The notes under the pieces were generated by a model. The model was not told the DNA's origin. It searched no databases and was given only the letters and a program-made list of their open reading frames with translations. Shown piece by piece: positions 44,201 through 54,710 of a stretch of 64,000 nucleotides of DNA (its first letter is position 1; every line of letters begins with the position of its first letter). The translations under genes were made by a program, and so were the position numbers. Source of the DNA: Serinicoccus marinus DSM 15273 (GTDB lineage Bacteria; Actinomycetota; Actinomycetes; Actinomycetales; Dermatophilaceae); contig NZ_CP043808.1 in the NCBI RefSeq assembly GCF_008386315.1, forward strand, positions 372,001 to 436,000. The letters run 5' to 3'.

Positions 44201-46248
44201 AACGGTGGCGGTCCGTCGTCCTGAGCCGTTCCGGCTTCGTCCGCCCGCAGTGCGCTCTCCCCGGCGTCGGGCGTGAACGCGTCGGTCCAGTGCTCGGCCC
44301 GCAGGATCGCGCGTGGCTCCGTGCCCAGCAGGGTGTCCGGGTCGGGCGTGCTCGGGTGCGGCCCGGTGACCCTGCGGCCGTCCCGGGCCCGGGTATGCCG
44401 GACCCACACGGCGCGGAAGGCCTCGGTGCTCCTGTCGTCGCCACCCAGGGTGTCGCCACCCGGGTCGTCGCCACCCGGGTCGTCGTCGGCCGCCTCGAGC
44501 GGCCCGCCGGCCTTGCGGTGGCACAGCGCGGCGTAGACCAGCACCGAGGCGAGGTGGCGCTGGGCCTGCGCGGACAGGGGTGTCGAGGTGTCGGGCGAGG
44601 CTGGCGGCGGCCGCTCTGCTGAGCCGGTGTCGTCCGAGGGCCGAGGGCGGGGGCTGCGACCGCTGAGGTACTGGCGGTAGTCGTGTGATCTCGTGCGGTA
44701 GAGCCGGTCGAAGAAAGAGGTCCAGGTGACCGTCCGCGTCTCGTCGATCTGCGCGGCCCAGAACTTCTGGGTCTTCATGGCGTGGAAGACGGTGTCGAGG
44801 GACTGCAGGTTGGGCTCGCTGGTCGGGCCGCCGAGGCGGTGCTCCGTGACGTGGTCCAGCTGGCCGTCACCCGACGGGAGGGTGCCGTCGGGTGCGCGGG
44901 ACACCAGGTCGGCGGCGGCGACCTGACGGCGCATCGCCGCGTCCGGCTTGTAGCGGGCGATCGAGCGTTCGACGCAGCGCCCGTCCGCCGGGTCGACGAG
45001 GAGCCGGTGGAGCGTCGTGCCGGCCGAGCCCACCATCCGGGCGATCTCCTCGGACGGGACGAAGCAGGAGGACCTGCCGATCACCCGTCCGACGCCCGGG
45101 GTCGACCCGGTCGCGCGGTGCTGGTCGTCCTGCGGGGGAGATGTCCCGCCAGCGAGGCTGTCCCAGGGCACGACGACCTGGAGCTGGTACGTGGGGCTGC
45201 CGGAGATCACCCGCGCGAGGTCTGCGACGTCGTCCGGGGTCAGCAGGTGGGCGAGGTCGACCTCGCTGCGGCCGCCGTCGGACATCGCTGCGTGGTGAAT
45301 GGCGGCGTCCGACGGGCGGTCATCGGTGTGCCCTAAGGGGAGGGTGCCGTGCAGGAGCAGGGCGCGGCCGAGGTCGGAGCGGAGCTGGGCCTCGGTGCGC
45401 GGGTCCCCGGCCGCGCGGGCACGGTGGGCCATCTGGTGCAGCCGGTCCAGGCAGGCGGTCGTCGAGGCCGCATCCCCGGTGAGCACGACCTGTCCGGTGC
45501 CGTCGTCGTCGACGATCCCGAAGGCCGTCCTGCCCCGGTGCCGGTCGGCCCGGGCCTGCGCCTCGGCCTCCGGGTCACGCGACCTCGCCCGGGTGACCTC
45601 CCGCTGCAGCGCCTGCACGAACTGCTTGGCGCCCCAGGGCCGATCAGCGACGCCACCGCCGCTGTCCAGTCGCTCAAGGCAGACCTGGTCGGCCTCCGCG
45701 CTGGTGGAGAACAGGGACCGGGCCACGTCCGCGGCGTGCTCGTGGGGCAGTCCGGCGGACAGCCGCCAGAAGTGCTCGATCTGGGACCAGCTGGCGACTC
45801 CCCGCCGCAGCCCCTCCCGCACGGGTGCGGAGACGGCGCGCGGCGCGAGCACCAGGGCCACGAGCTGGCGCGCCCGCCCCCGGCCCAGACCGGTCAACGT
45901 CGCCACCTCGAGGGCGGTGACGGACTTGGTCCGAGCCCGCCAGCGGTCCCGCGCGGTGGTCGAGAGCTCCTCGGGGTCCGCCACGTCAGAGCGGGCCAGC
46001 AGCTCCTCGCCCGTCCTGGCCGCGAGCTGCGCGGTCAGGTGGATCCTCGCTTGCTCGAGCCGTCCCGCCAGCACCTGGAGCGCCTCGATCCCGTCGAGGC
46101 AGGCATCGGGGGACAGGCCCGCGGTTCCCTGGAGGCCCGGCTCTGCCGTCGCGAGCAGCTCATCCGTGGCGGCCGTCGACAGCCACCGCGAGCTGTCCTG
46201 CGACCCGTCGTGCGGGTCCTGCTGCACGGGCTGCGCCGCCATCGTCAT
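44197..46248 (-). CDS. HNH endonuclease with DUF222 (13E12-type) domain
   Basis: Protein of 683 residues of the actinobacterial DUF222-HNH family. The N-terminal DUF222 region (residues about 50-330) contains alternating helices (LARSDVADPEELSTTARDRW); the C-terminal HNH domain is QLDHVTEHRLGGPTSEPNLQSL with DH, N and a downstream His. These genes are numerous, mobile-looking and in mycobacteria several are LexA-regulated. A probable SOS box lies 34 bases upstream of the ATG (46283-46298). GGGGGTG lies directly in front of the ATG. It interrupts the hpt-ftsH neighbourhood, an insertion by transfer or retro-homing-like process. Its target is unknown. Confidence 0.87.
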   Translation of the reverse strand: MTMAAQPVQQDPHDGSQDSSRWLSTAATDELLATAEPGLQGTAGLSPDACLDGIEALQVLAGRLEQARIHLTAQLAARTGEELLARSDVADPEELSTTARDRWRARTKSVTALEVATLTGLGRGRARQLVALVLAPRAVSAPVREGLRRGVASWSQIEHFWRLSAGLPHEHAADVARSLFSTSAEADQVCLERLDSGGGVADRPWGAKQFVQALQREVTRARSRDPEAEAQARADRHRGRTAFGIVDDDGTGQVVLTGDAASTTACLDRLHQMAHRARAAGDPRTEAQLRSDLGRALLLHGTLPLGHTDDRPSDAAIHHAAMSDGGRSEVDLAHLLTPDDVADLARVISGSPTYQLQVVVPWDSLAGGTSPPQDDQHRATGSTPGVGRVIGRSSCFVPSEEIARMVGSAGTTLHRLLVDPADGRCVERSIARYKPDAAMRRQVAAADLVSRAPDGTLPSGDGQLDHVTEHRLGGPTSEPNLQSLDTVFHAMKTQKFWAAQIDETRTVTWTSFFDRLYRTRSHDYRQYLSGRSPRPRPSDDTGSAERPPPASPDTSTPLSAQAQRHLASVLVYAALCHRKAGGPLEAADDDPGGDDPGGDTLGGDDRSTEAFRAVWVRHTRARDGRRVTGPHPSTPDPDTLLGTEPRAILRAEHWTDAFTPDAGESALRADEAGTAQDDGPPPF

Positions 46249-46282
46249 TCACCCCCCGGTGAGTCGAGCCGATGCTCGATCT

Positions 46283-46298
46283 TAGCACATATGTTCGA
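46283..46298 (-). promoter_or_regulatory. Probable SOS box (LexA operator)
   Basis: On the minus strand the element reads TCGAACATATGTGCTA. Against TCGAAC-N4-GTTCGA the left half is perfect (6/6) and the right half matches at four of six. It lies 34 bases upstream of the DUF222-HNH start, where an operator should be. Confidence 0.6.
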
Positions 46299-46411
46299 TG
46301 GATGTCGAGAGTTATCCACACCGGGTCGTCCCATCTGGCCGCGTCGTCCGGCAGGTCATCGGCGACGGCGCTGCACGGGCATCGGAGAAGCAGGGCGGGG
46401 CTGAGTCCAGG

Positions 46412-46756
46412 TCAGGCCTGGTGCACGAGTTCCCTCGCCCGGCCGAGGACGGGGAGCATGTCCTGGAGGGCCGGTCCGGGCTCGGGTGGGCCACCCTCCG
46501 ACGCGACGACTGTGACGGCGACCCGGTGGGCGCCCTCGGCCGCCCGCTGCCGGATCTGCTCCGCGACGATCTCCGCCGAGGTCCCGACGGCGACGGTCTG
46601 GAAGACGAGCACCTCCGCCTCGCCGTCGCGACCGCTCTCCCACCGAGCAGCCCGGACCTGCGCCGCCGCGTCGGGCAGCGCCTCGGCCCCTTGGGCCACC
46701 TCCCGGAGCCGCTCCGGAGGCTGGTCCGGCGGAAAGATCACCCCGATGTGCGGCAT
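46412..46756 (-). pseudogene. Internally deleted LLM-class flavin oxidoreductase remnant
   Basis: A 114-residue ORF. The first 20 residues (MPHIGVIFPPDQPPERLREVA) match the start of actinobacterial luciferase-like monooxygenases, but the sequence then jumps to what looks like the C-terminal part (VLVFQTVAVGTSAEIVAEQI, ending VLGRARELV), lacking the roughly 180-residue TIM-barrel centre with the F420/FMN site. It is therefore unlikely to be an active oxidoreductase. Alternatively it is a distinct small protein. A TACGTT -10 element (46764-46769) lies 7 bases before the ATG at 46756. Located between the HNH gene and ftsH. Confidence 0.5.
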
Positions 46757-46763
46757 ACCGCTC

Positions 46764-46769
46764 AACGTA
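46764..46769 (-). promoter_or_regulatory. -10 element (TACGTT) for the LLM remnant
   Basis: Read on the minus strand, TACGTT ends 7 bases before the ATG at 46756, so a promoter remains although the gene looks truncated. Confidence 0.35.
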
Positions 46770-46935
46770 GCCGCTGGTGCTGACAGGGGTCGCTGTGACG
46801 GGGCGCGGGCCTCCAGCAGCCTGCAAAGGTGGAACACTGACCTCCTGCCGTGCGTTGAGCGGCACGAAGAACCACCGCCGGATCGAGTCGACCAGGAGGA
46901 CCGGGGAGTCCCGTGGCACCCCGAACGTCACTGAC

Positions 46936-48958
<2,023 letters not shown>

Positions 48959-48981
<23 letters not shown>

Positions 48982-49633
48982 GGCCGCGGCGGGCGTGCGG
49001 CCCGCCGCGGCGGGCGCCGGTCCCGACCCGGTCGAGGACGCCCCCGGACCGCAGGACGCTGTCGGCCGCGCCGTCGACCACGCCCGGATCGAGGCCGCCG
49101 TCCGGGAGATCCTGCTCGCCGTGGGGGAGGACCCCGACCGCGACGGGCTCCTGCACACCCCGGCCCGGGTGGCGCGGTCCTACGCCGAGATCTTCTCCGG
49201 GATCGACCAGGACCCGAGCGCGGTGCTCGGCACCACCTTCGACGTCGACCACGACGAGATGATCCTGGTCAAGGACATCGAGCTCTACAGCGTCTGCGAG
49301 CATCACCTCGTGCCGTTCCACGGCTCGGCCCACGTCGCCTACATCCCCGGCCCGGACGGCCGGGTGGTCGGCCTGTCCAAGCTGGCGCGGCTCGTCGACG
49401 TGTATGCCCGGCGCCCGCAGGTGCAGGAGCGCCTCACCACGCAGGTCGCCGACGCCCTGGTGGACCACCTCGCCCCGCGCGGCGTCCTGGTCGTGGTCGA
49501 GGCCGAGCACCTGTGCATGTCGATGCGCGGCGTCCGCCGCCCCGGCGCCCGCACCATCACCTCGACCGTGCGCGGCCACCTGCGCAACCAGGCGACCCGC
49601 GCCGAGGCGATGAGCCTGATCACCGGGCGGTAG
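48959..49633 (+). CDS. folE: GTP cyclohydrolase I
   Basis: First enzyme of tetrahydrofolate synthesis, 224 residues, converting GTP to dihydroneopterin triphosphate. The zinc and active-site residues are in [10 protein letters not shown] and [35 protein letters not shown] is the family core. The ATG at 48959 lies within ftsH, overlapping it by 23 bases; residues 1-35 are an Ala/Pro-rich extension. folP starts 5 bases after its stop. Confidence 0.95.
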
Positions 49634-49638
49634 GGGCT

Positions 49639-50484
49639 GTGGTGGGCACCGCGCATACCCAGATCATGGGGGTGGTCAACGTCACCCCCGACTCGTTCTC
49701 CGACGGGGGGCGCTGGCTCGACACGGACGTCGCCGTCGCGCGCGGGCAGGAGCTCGCGGCGCAGGGGGCGCAGATCGTCGACGTAGGAGGCGAGTCCACG
49801 CGGCCGGGCAGCACGCGACCGCCGGAGCAGGAGGAGGCCGAGCGGGTCCAGCCGGTCGTCTCCGCCCTCGCGCAGCAGGGGTATGCCGTCTCCGTCGACA
49901 CCATGCGCGCCGGCGTCGCGGAGGCGGCGCTGCGGGCCGGGGCGGTGCTGGTCAACGATGTCTCGGGCGGGCTGGGCGACCCGCGGATGGGGCCGATGAT
50001 CGCCGAGACCGGGGCGCGCTACGTCGTCATGCACTGGCGCGGGCTGCTCACCGACGCGTCGGCGAGGCACCACTACGACGACGTCGTGCGGGAGGTGTGC
50101 GACGAGCTCTCGGCCCGCGTCGAGGCGCTCGTGGGGCAGGGCGTGCGGGAGGATCAGCTGGTGCTCGACCCCGGTTTCGGCTTCTCCAAGGACGCCGGCC
50201 ACAACTGGACGCTGCTCGCCGGCCTGGACCGCGTCGTGTCGCTCGGGCTGCCGGTCCTGGTGGGCACGTCCCGGAAGCGCTTCCTCGGGCGCCTGCCCAC
50301 CCGCCCGGGCGAGGCGACGCCCGAGGACGGCGAGCCCAGCCCGCCCGACCAGCGCGACGCCGCGACCGCGGCCACCAGCCTGCTGGCCGCGCAGGCCGGG
50401 GCCTGGGCAGTCAGGGTGCACGAGGTCCCGCCGACCCGCGACGCGCTCGCGGTGTGGCAGCTGACGCAGGAGGCGACCCGGTGA
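49639..50484 (+). CDS. folP: Dihydropteroate synthase
   Basis: Joins pterin pyrophosphate and p-aminobenzoate, 281 residues; the sulfonamide target. Signatures: IMGVVNVTPDSFSDGG near the start, DVGGESTRPGS, VNDVSGG, and the pterin-binding Lys in TSRKRFL. The start is the GTG at 49639 or the next codon, giving a short lead before IMGVVN. It overlaps folBK by 4 bases (GTGA). The GTATGCC/GGCATAC motif occurs at two places in this gene. Confidence 0.95.
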   Translation: MVGTAHTQIMGVVNVTPDSFSDGGRWLDTDVAVARGQELAAQGAQIVDVGGESTRPGSTRPPEQEEAERVQPVVSALAQQGYAVSVDTMRAGVAEAALRAGAVLVNDVSGGLGDPRMGPMIAETGARYVVMHWRGLLTDASARHHYDDVVREVCDELSARVEALVGQGVREDQLVLDPGFGFSKDAGHNWTLLAGLDRVVSLGLPVLVGTSRKRFLGRLPTRPGEATPEDGEPSPPDQRDAATAATSLLAAQAGAWAVRVHEVPPTRDALAVWQLTQEATR

Positions 50485-51383
50485 GGGGCGGTGACCAGAT
50501 CCGGCTGTCCGGCGTGCGGGCGCGGGGGCATCACGGTGTCCTCGACCACGAGCGTCGCGACGGCCAGGACTTCGTCGTCGACGTGGTCCTGGAGCTCGAC
50601 CTGCGCCCGGCCGGGACGAGCGACGAGCTCGCCCGGACCGTCCACTACGGCGAGGTCGCCGCTGACGTCGTGGCCGTGGTCGAGGGCGAGCCGCGCGACC
50701 TCATCGAGACGGTGGCCGAGGAGATCGCGGCCCGGGTGTTGGCGCGCCCGCTGGTCGAGGCGGTCGAGGTGACGGTGCACAAGCCGCAGGCCCCGGTCGG
50801 CGTGCCCTTCGGCGACGTCGCGGTCGTGGTGCGTCGGCGCCGGGACGTGCCGGTCGTCATCGCGCTGGGCGCCAACCTCGCGGGGACCGACGGCGCCGAG
50901 CCCGCCGAGACGTTGCGCGCGGCCGTCGGACGGCTGCGGCGTCTGCGCGGGCTTCGGGGTGTGCGCGCCTCTCGCTCCTTCGTCACCGCCCCGGTGGGCG
51001 GCGAGGCCGTCGCCGGGCAGCCGGACTACGTCAACGCCGTGGCCCTCGCGCGCACGAGCCTGTCGCCCGCCTCGCTGCTCGCGGCGCTGCACCGCGTCGA
51101 GGCTGCCTTCGGTCGCACCCGAGAGGTCCGGTGGGGCGCGCGCACCCTCGACCTGGACCTGGTGCAGTACGGCGACCCCTCGGCCGGCACCGACGTGGTG
51201 AGCGAGGACCCGGAGCTGACGCTGCCGCACCCGCGCAGCCACGAGCGCGCCTTCGTGCTCGTCCCCTGGGCCGACCTCGACCCCGCCGCGACCCTGCGCC
51301 GCGACGGGGACGTCGTGGCGGTGGGCGACCTCGTGCCGGGGCTGGTCGAGCAGCGCGTGCTCCCGCTGGAGGAAGGTCCGTGA
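50481..51383 (+). CDS. folBK: FolB-FolK fusion: dihydroneopterin aldolase and HPPK
   Basis: One 300-residue reading frame carries two folate enzymes. Residues 1-120 form the aldolase (VRARGHHGVLDHERRDGQ, TVHYGEVA, KPQAPVG), and residues 128-300 the hydroxymethyl-dihydropterin pyrophosphokinase (VVIALGANLAG, RWGARTLDLDLVQYGD, LPHPRSHERAFVLVPW). They catalyse consecutive steps just before FolP. GTG 50481 overlaps the folP stop, and the DUF3180 gene overlaps its end (GTGA). In mycobacteria folB and folK are separate neighbouring genes. Confidence 0.93.
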   Translation: MRGGDQIRLSGVRARGHHGVLDHERRDGQDFVVDVVLELDLRPAGTSDELARTVHYGEVAADVVAVVEGEPRDLIETVAEEIAARVLARPLVEAVEVTVHKPQAPVGVPFGDVAVVVRRRRDVPVVIALGANLAGTDGAEPAETLRAAVGRLRRLRGLRGVRASRSFVTAPVGGEAVAGQPDYVNAVALARTSLSPASLLAALHRVEAAFGRTREVRWGARTLDLDLVQYGDPSAGTDVVSEDPELTLPHPRSHERAFVLVPWADLDPAATLRRDGDVVAVGDLVPGLVEQRVLPLEEGP

Positions 51384-51880
51384 GCGGCGTGGACGGCGTG
51401 CGGGTGCGCGCCGGCGTCGTCGTCGCGGTGCTCGCCGGGATGGCGAGCTGGCTGCTGCTGCAGGTCGTGCGATCGCTGGGCGGGGCATACCCCGTCATCT
51501 CCTGGATCGGGCTCGTCCCGCTGGTCGCCGTGACGCTGCTCGTGCTCGTGATGTGCTGGCAGATCCGGCGTTACCTGCTCGGCAAGGGCACGCTGCGGCC
51601 CAGCCCGCAGCGGGGTCGCGGCACCGTCGTCGGTGCCCAGGCGGCGGCGCTCGGCGGGGCGGCGCTGCTCGGCTGGTATGCCGCCAACGCGCTGGTCCAC
51701 CTGCCCAACGCCGATGTGGCGAGTGAGCGGGCCCAGCTGATCTGGGGGCTGGTGCACGCGGTGGCCGCCCTCGCCCTCTCCGTGGCGGGCTTCGTCGGTC
51801 AGGGGTGGTGCCGCATCCCGCCGACCGAGCACGACGACGATGACGACGGCGTGGCCGACGGGGACCTCGCGTACGGCTGA
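51380..51880 (+). CDS. DUF3180 membrane protein
   Basis: A 166-residue protein with four predicted membrane helices (about residues 10-28, 36-55, 83-101, 118-138) and an Asp-rich C-terminus. This DUF3180 family always follows the folate genes in actinobacteria (Rv3605c from memory); its function is unknown. The start GTG overlaps the folBK stop. Confidence 0.82.
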   Translation: MSGVDGVRVRAGVVVAVLAGMASWLLLQVVRSLGGAYPVISWIGLVPLVAVTLLVLVMCWQIRRYLLGKGTLRPSPQRGRGTVVGAQAAALGGAALLGWYAANALVHLPNADVASERAQLIWGLVHAVAALALSVAGFVGQGWCRIPPTEHDDDDDGVADGDLAYG

Positions 51881-52011
51881 GTTCCGTCACTGAGCACCCT
51901 CGTGCGTGAGGTGGTGCGCCTCCTGGTGTCGCAGGCGTGCCCAGAGGCACCCCGGTGTCGCAACCTTCTGCACAAGCGTGCCGGGCCGACTGCAGGGACC
52001 GGGCACGCGCC

Positions 52012-52017
52012 TACAGT
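52012..52017 (+). promoter_or_regulatory. -10 element (TACAGT), leaderless-type
   Basis: TACAGT ends 6 bases before the ATG at 52024. Confidence 0.5.
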
Positions 52018-52023
52018 GACGGC

Positions 52024-52698
52024 ATGAGCGAGCCTGAGCCCGGGTGGGGCGAGCGTGACCCCCAGGTCCCGATCGAGCCGAGGCCCGGCTCACGGGAGAC
52101 CACGCTGTGGCCCGGGTTGGAGGACCCGGAGCACTCGCGGTGGTATGCCGACCGGTTCCGCCAGATGGCGGCCGCGGGCCAGGACCTGCAGGGCGAGTCG
52201 CGGCTGGTGGACGTGCTCGCGCCCCGCGGCGCCCGGCTGCTGGACGCCGGGTGCGGGCCCGGCCGGCACGGTGGGCACCTGTCGCGTCTGGGGCACACGG
52301 TCGTGGGGGTCGACATCGACCCGGCGCTGGTGGCGGTGGCGCGTCAGGACCACCCCGGCGCCACCTGGCTGACCGCCGACCTGGCCTCGCTCGATCTGGC
52401 GTCCCTCGGTGAGCCCGAGCCCTTCGACGGGGCGCTGGTGGCCGGCAACGTCATGGACTTCGTGGCCGAGCAGCACCGCGGCGCCGTCGTGGCCCGGCTG
52501 CGGGCGCACCTACGGGAGGGCGGATTCCTCGTCGTCGGCTGCCGGGTGGTGCGCGGCTTCACCCCGGCCGACCTCGACGTGGCGGCGACCGCGGCCGGCC
52601 TGCGCCTCGAGCACCGGTTCGCCACGTGGGACCTGCGCCCCTGGCATACCGACGCCGACTTCTGCGTGAGCATCCTGCGGAACGAGCACGCCGGATGA
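52024..52698 (+). CDS. Class I SAM-dependent methyltransferase
   Basis: Protein of 224 residues. Motif I is LLDAGCGPGRHGGHLS, motif II VVGVDIDP, motif III-like DGALVAGNVMDFV and a beta-strand GGFLVVGCRVV. These give a SAM-binding Rossmann fold but no substrate clue. The ATG at 52024 follows a TACAGT -10 element by 6 bases. The next gene starts in its stop codon (ATGA), so it forms a two-gene unit with a membrane metalloprotease. Confidence 0.83.
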   Translation: MSEPEPGWGERDPQVPIEPRPGSRETTLWPGLEDPEHSRWYADRFRQMAAAGQDLQGESRLVDVLAPRGARLLDAGCGPGRHGGHLSRLGHTVVGVDIDPALVAVARQDHPGATWLTADLASLDLASLGEPEPFDGALVAGNVMDFVAEQHRGAVVARLRAHLREGGFLVVGCRVVRGFTPADLDVAATAAGLRLEHRFATWDLRPWHTDADFCVSILRNEHAG

Positions 52699-53528
52699 TC
52701 GTGAGCCGTCCGGCGCACGACGGCCGCACGACGGAGCACCAGTCACGACGGTTGCTGGCGCTCCACAGCACCGTGGCGGCGGTGCTGGGCTCCGGCGTGA
52801 CGGTGCTGGTGCACGAGGCCACCCATCTCGTGGCGGTCTTGGGGCTCGTGGGGCAGGGCCGCCTCTATCCCTACGGCGCTCAGTACGACGGGGAGCTGGA
52901 CGGCGTGTCCACCGCGGTCGTCGCGCTGGCAGGTCCTGCTGTCAGCCTCGCGCTGGGCCTGGCTCTCCTGCTGACCTTGAGTCGGGCAAGAGTGGTCGGT
53001 CCGTGGCATCTCGTCCGGCTCTGGTGCGGAGCCTCGTCCTACGTCGTCGGAGCCGGCTACCTGTTCATCACCCCCTTCGGCGCCGGTGACACGGCCATCG
53101 CCGCGCAGGCCCTCGACCTTCCTGCCTGGACGGCCTTCGTCGCCGCGGCGGCCGGCCTCGCGCTCTGCCTCCTCGGCGCGCGCCTCGTGGCCTCGCGCGC
53201 GCTCCCGCTGACGGATCAGGACGACCGCATCGCCCGAGCGCTGCTCCTCCACCCTGCGTGGATCGGCACCGTGGTCAACCTCGGACTCATGCTGGCCTAT
53301 CTCCTCGGCAGCGACGCGGGCTTCCCTCTCGGGCAGCAGGTGGCTGTCGTCTCGGGGTATGTCGTGCTGCTCACCCTGGGCCCGTGGTCCTTGCCCTACC
53401 TGGCGCGTCGGAGCCCGACGAGTCGGACGCACCTGCGACTGGGCCGGGTTCCCGTGGTCGCGCTGCTCGGGCTGGCCGTCCTGATCGCGGTCAACCTCGC
53501 TCTCCTCCCCGGGCTCAGGATCGGCTGA
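52695..53528 (+). CDS. M50-like membrane zinc metallopeptidase
   Basis: A 277-residue membrane protein. HEATH (VLVHEATHLVAVLG) within the first hydrophobic segment is the HEXXH zinc site of site-2-protease-like M50 enzymes. Five to seven further helices follow (ALAGPAVSLALGLALLL, and others to the end). It lacks a clear conserved NPDG motif, so catalytic activity is likely but not certain. It overlaps the methyltransferase stop by ATGA. Base usage is a little less GC-rich at third positions than in the folate genes, hinting at an accessory origin. Confidence 0.68.
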   Translation: MIVSRPAHDGRTTEHQSRRLLALHSTVAAVLGSGVTVLVHEATHLVAVLGLVGQGRLYPYGAQYDGELDGVSTAVVALAGPAVSLALGLALLLTLSRARVVGPWHLVRLWCGASSYVVGAGYLFITPFGAGDTAIAAQALDLPAWTAFVAAAAGLALCLLGARLVASRALPLTDQDDRIARALLLHPAWIGTVVNLGLMLAYLLGSDAGFPLGQQVAVVSGYVVLLTLGPWSLPYLARRSPTSRTHLRLGRVPVVALLGLAVLIAVNLALLPGLRIG

Positions 53529-53535
53529 GGAGCGG

Positions 53536-54701
53536 CTACTTGTCGATGTCGCCCACCACGAAGAACATCGAGCCCAGGATCGCCACCATGTCGGCGACGA
53601 CAGCGCCGGGCAGCATCTCGCGCAGCACCTGCACGTTATTGAACGACGCCGAGCGCAGCTTGAGCCGGTGGGGCACCGTGTCGCCGCGGCTGACCAGGTA
53701 GTAGCCGTTGAAGCCGAGCGGGTTCTCGCTCGCGCAGTAGTGCTCGCCGGCCGGCACCTTGAGCTTCTTCGGCAGCCGGGTGCTCACCGGACCCGGTCCC
53801 AGCTCGCGCAACCGGGCGGTGCACGCGAGCACGAGGTCCAGGCTGACCTCGACCTGCTCCACCAGCACCTCCAGCCGCGCCAGGCAGTCGCCCGCCTCCC
53901 GGGTCACCACCCGGCCGGGCCCGTCGTCGGTGAAGAGCTCGGCATACGCGAGGTAGGGCTCGTCGCGCCGCAGGTCGACATCGAGCCCGGAGGCGTGCGC
54001 GATCGGCCCGGACACGCCGTAGGCGAGGACGGTGTCCAGGTCGAGGACGCCCACGCCCCGGGTGCGGGCCTGCAGGATCTCGTTGCCCAGCACCAGCCCG
54101 ACCAGGTCGGGCAGCCGCGAGCGCACCGAGGCCACCGCCGCGTCCACCCGGTCCAGCCAGCCGTCGGGCAGGTCGTGCAGGAGGCCACCGACCCGGGTGG
54201 CCATGAAGTGCATCCGGCCGCCGGAGTACTCCTCCATCACCGCCTGTATCTCCTCCCGCTCCCGGAAGGCGTAGAACATCGGGGTGATCGCACCCAGCTC
54301 GTGCGGGTAGGACCCAGGAACATGAGGTGGTTGAGCACCCGCCCCAGCTCGCACAGCAAGGTGCGCGCCCAGGTCGCCCGCTCGGGCACCTCCATGCCCA
54401 GCAGGTGCTCGACGGTGAGCGCCACGCCGACCTCGTTGTTGAAGGCGGACAGCCAGTCGTGCCGGTTCGCGAGCACCATGATCTGCCGGTAGTCACGGAC
54501 CTCGAAGAGCTTCTCGGCACCGCGGTGCATGTAGCCGATGACCGGCTCGGCGGCCGTGATCCGCTCGCCGTCGGCGGTGATGCGCAGCCGCAGCACGCCG
54601 TGGGGGGGGTGCTGCGGGCCGATGTTGAGCACCATCTCGGTGGTCGAGAGCCCGCCGACGCCGGTGGCGCCGAGGGTGACGTCGAGGTCGCGGGTGCTCA
54701 C
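53536..54701 (-). CDS. nuoD: Orphan NADH-quinone oxidoreductase subunit D (NuoD-like), frameshifted
   Basis: About 388 residues, broken by a one-base indel near 54315 (LMFLG then [11 protein letters not shown]). The N-terminal quinone-site loop reads [10 protein letters not shown], one residue shorter than the usual PQHPSTHGVLR or PQHPAAHGVLR. HRGAEK follows (Arg60), equivalent to the Arg that NDUFAF7 methylates in mitochondrial NDUFS2. The C-terminus retains [19 protein letters not shown] and [12 protein letters not shown]. No other nuo gene occurs in the window. It is cotranscribed behind the MidA-like methyltransferase (9-base gap). Start ATG 54701. Confidence 0.85.
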
Positions 54702-54710
54702 CCGGTCAGC

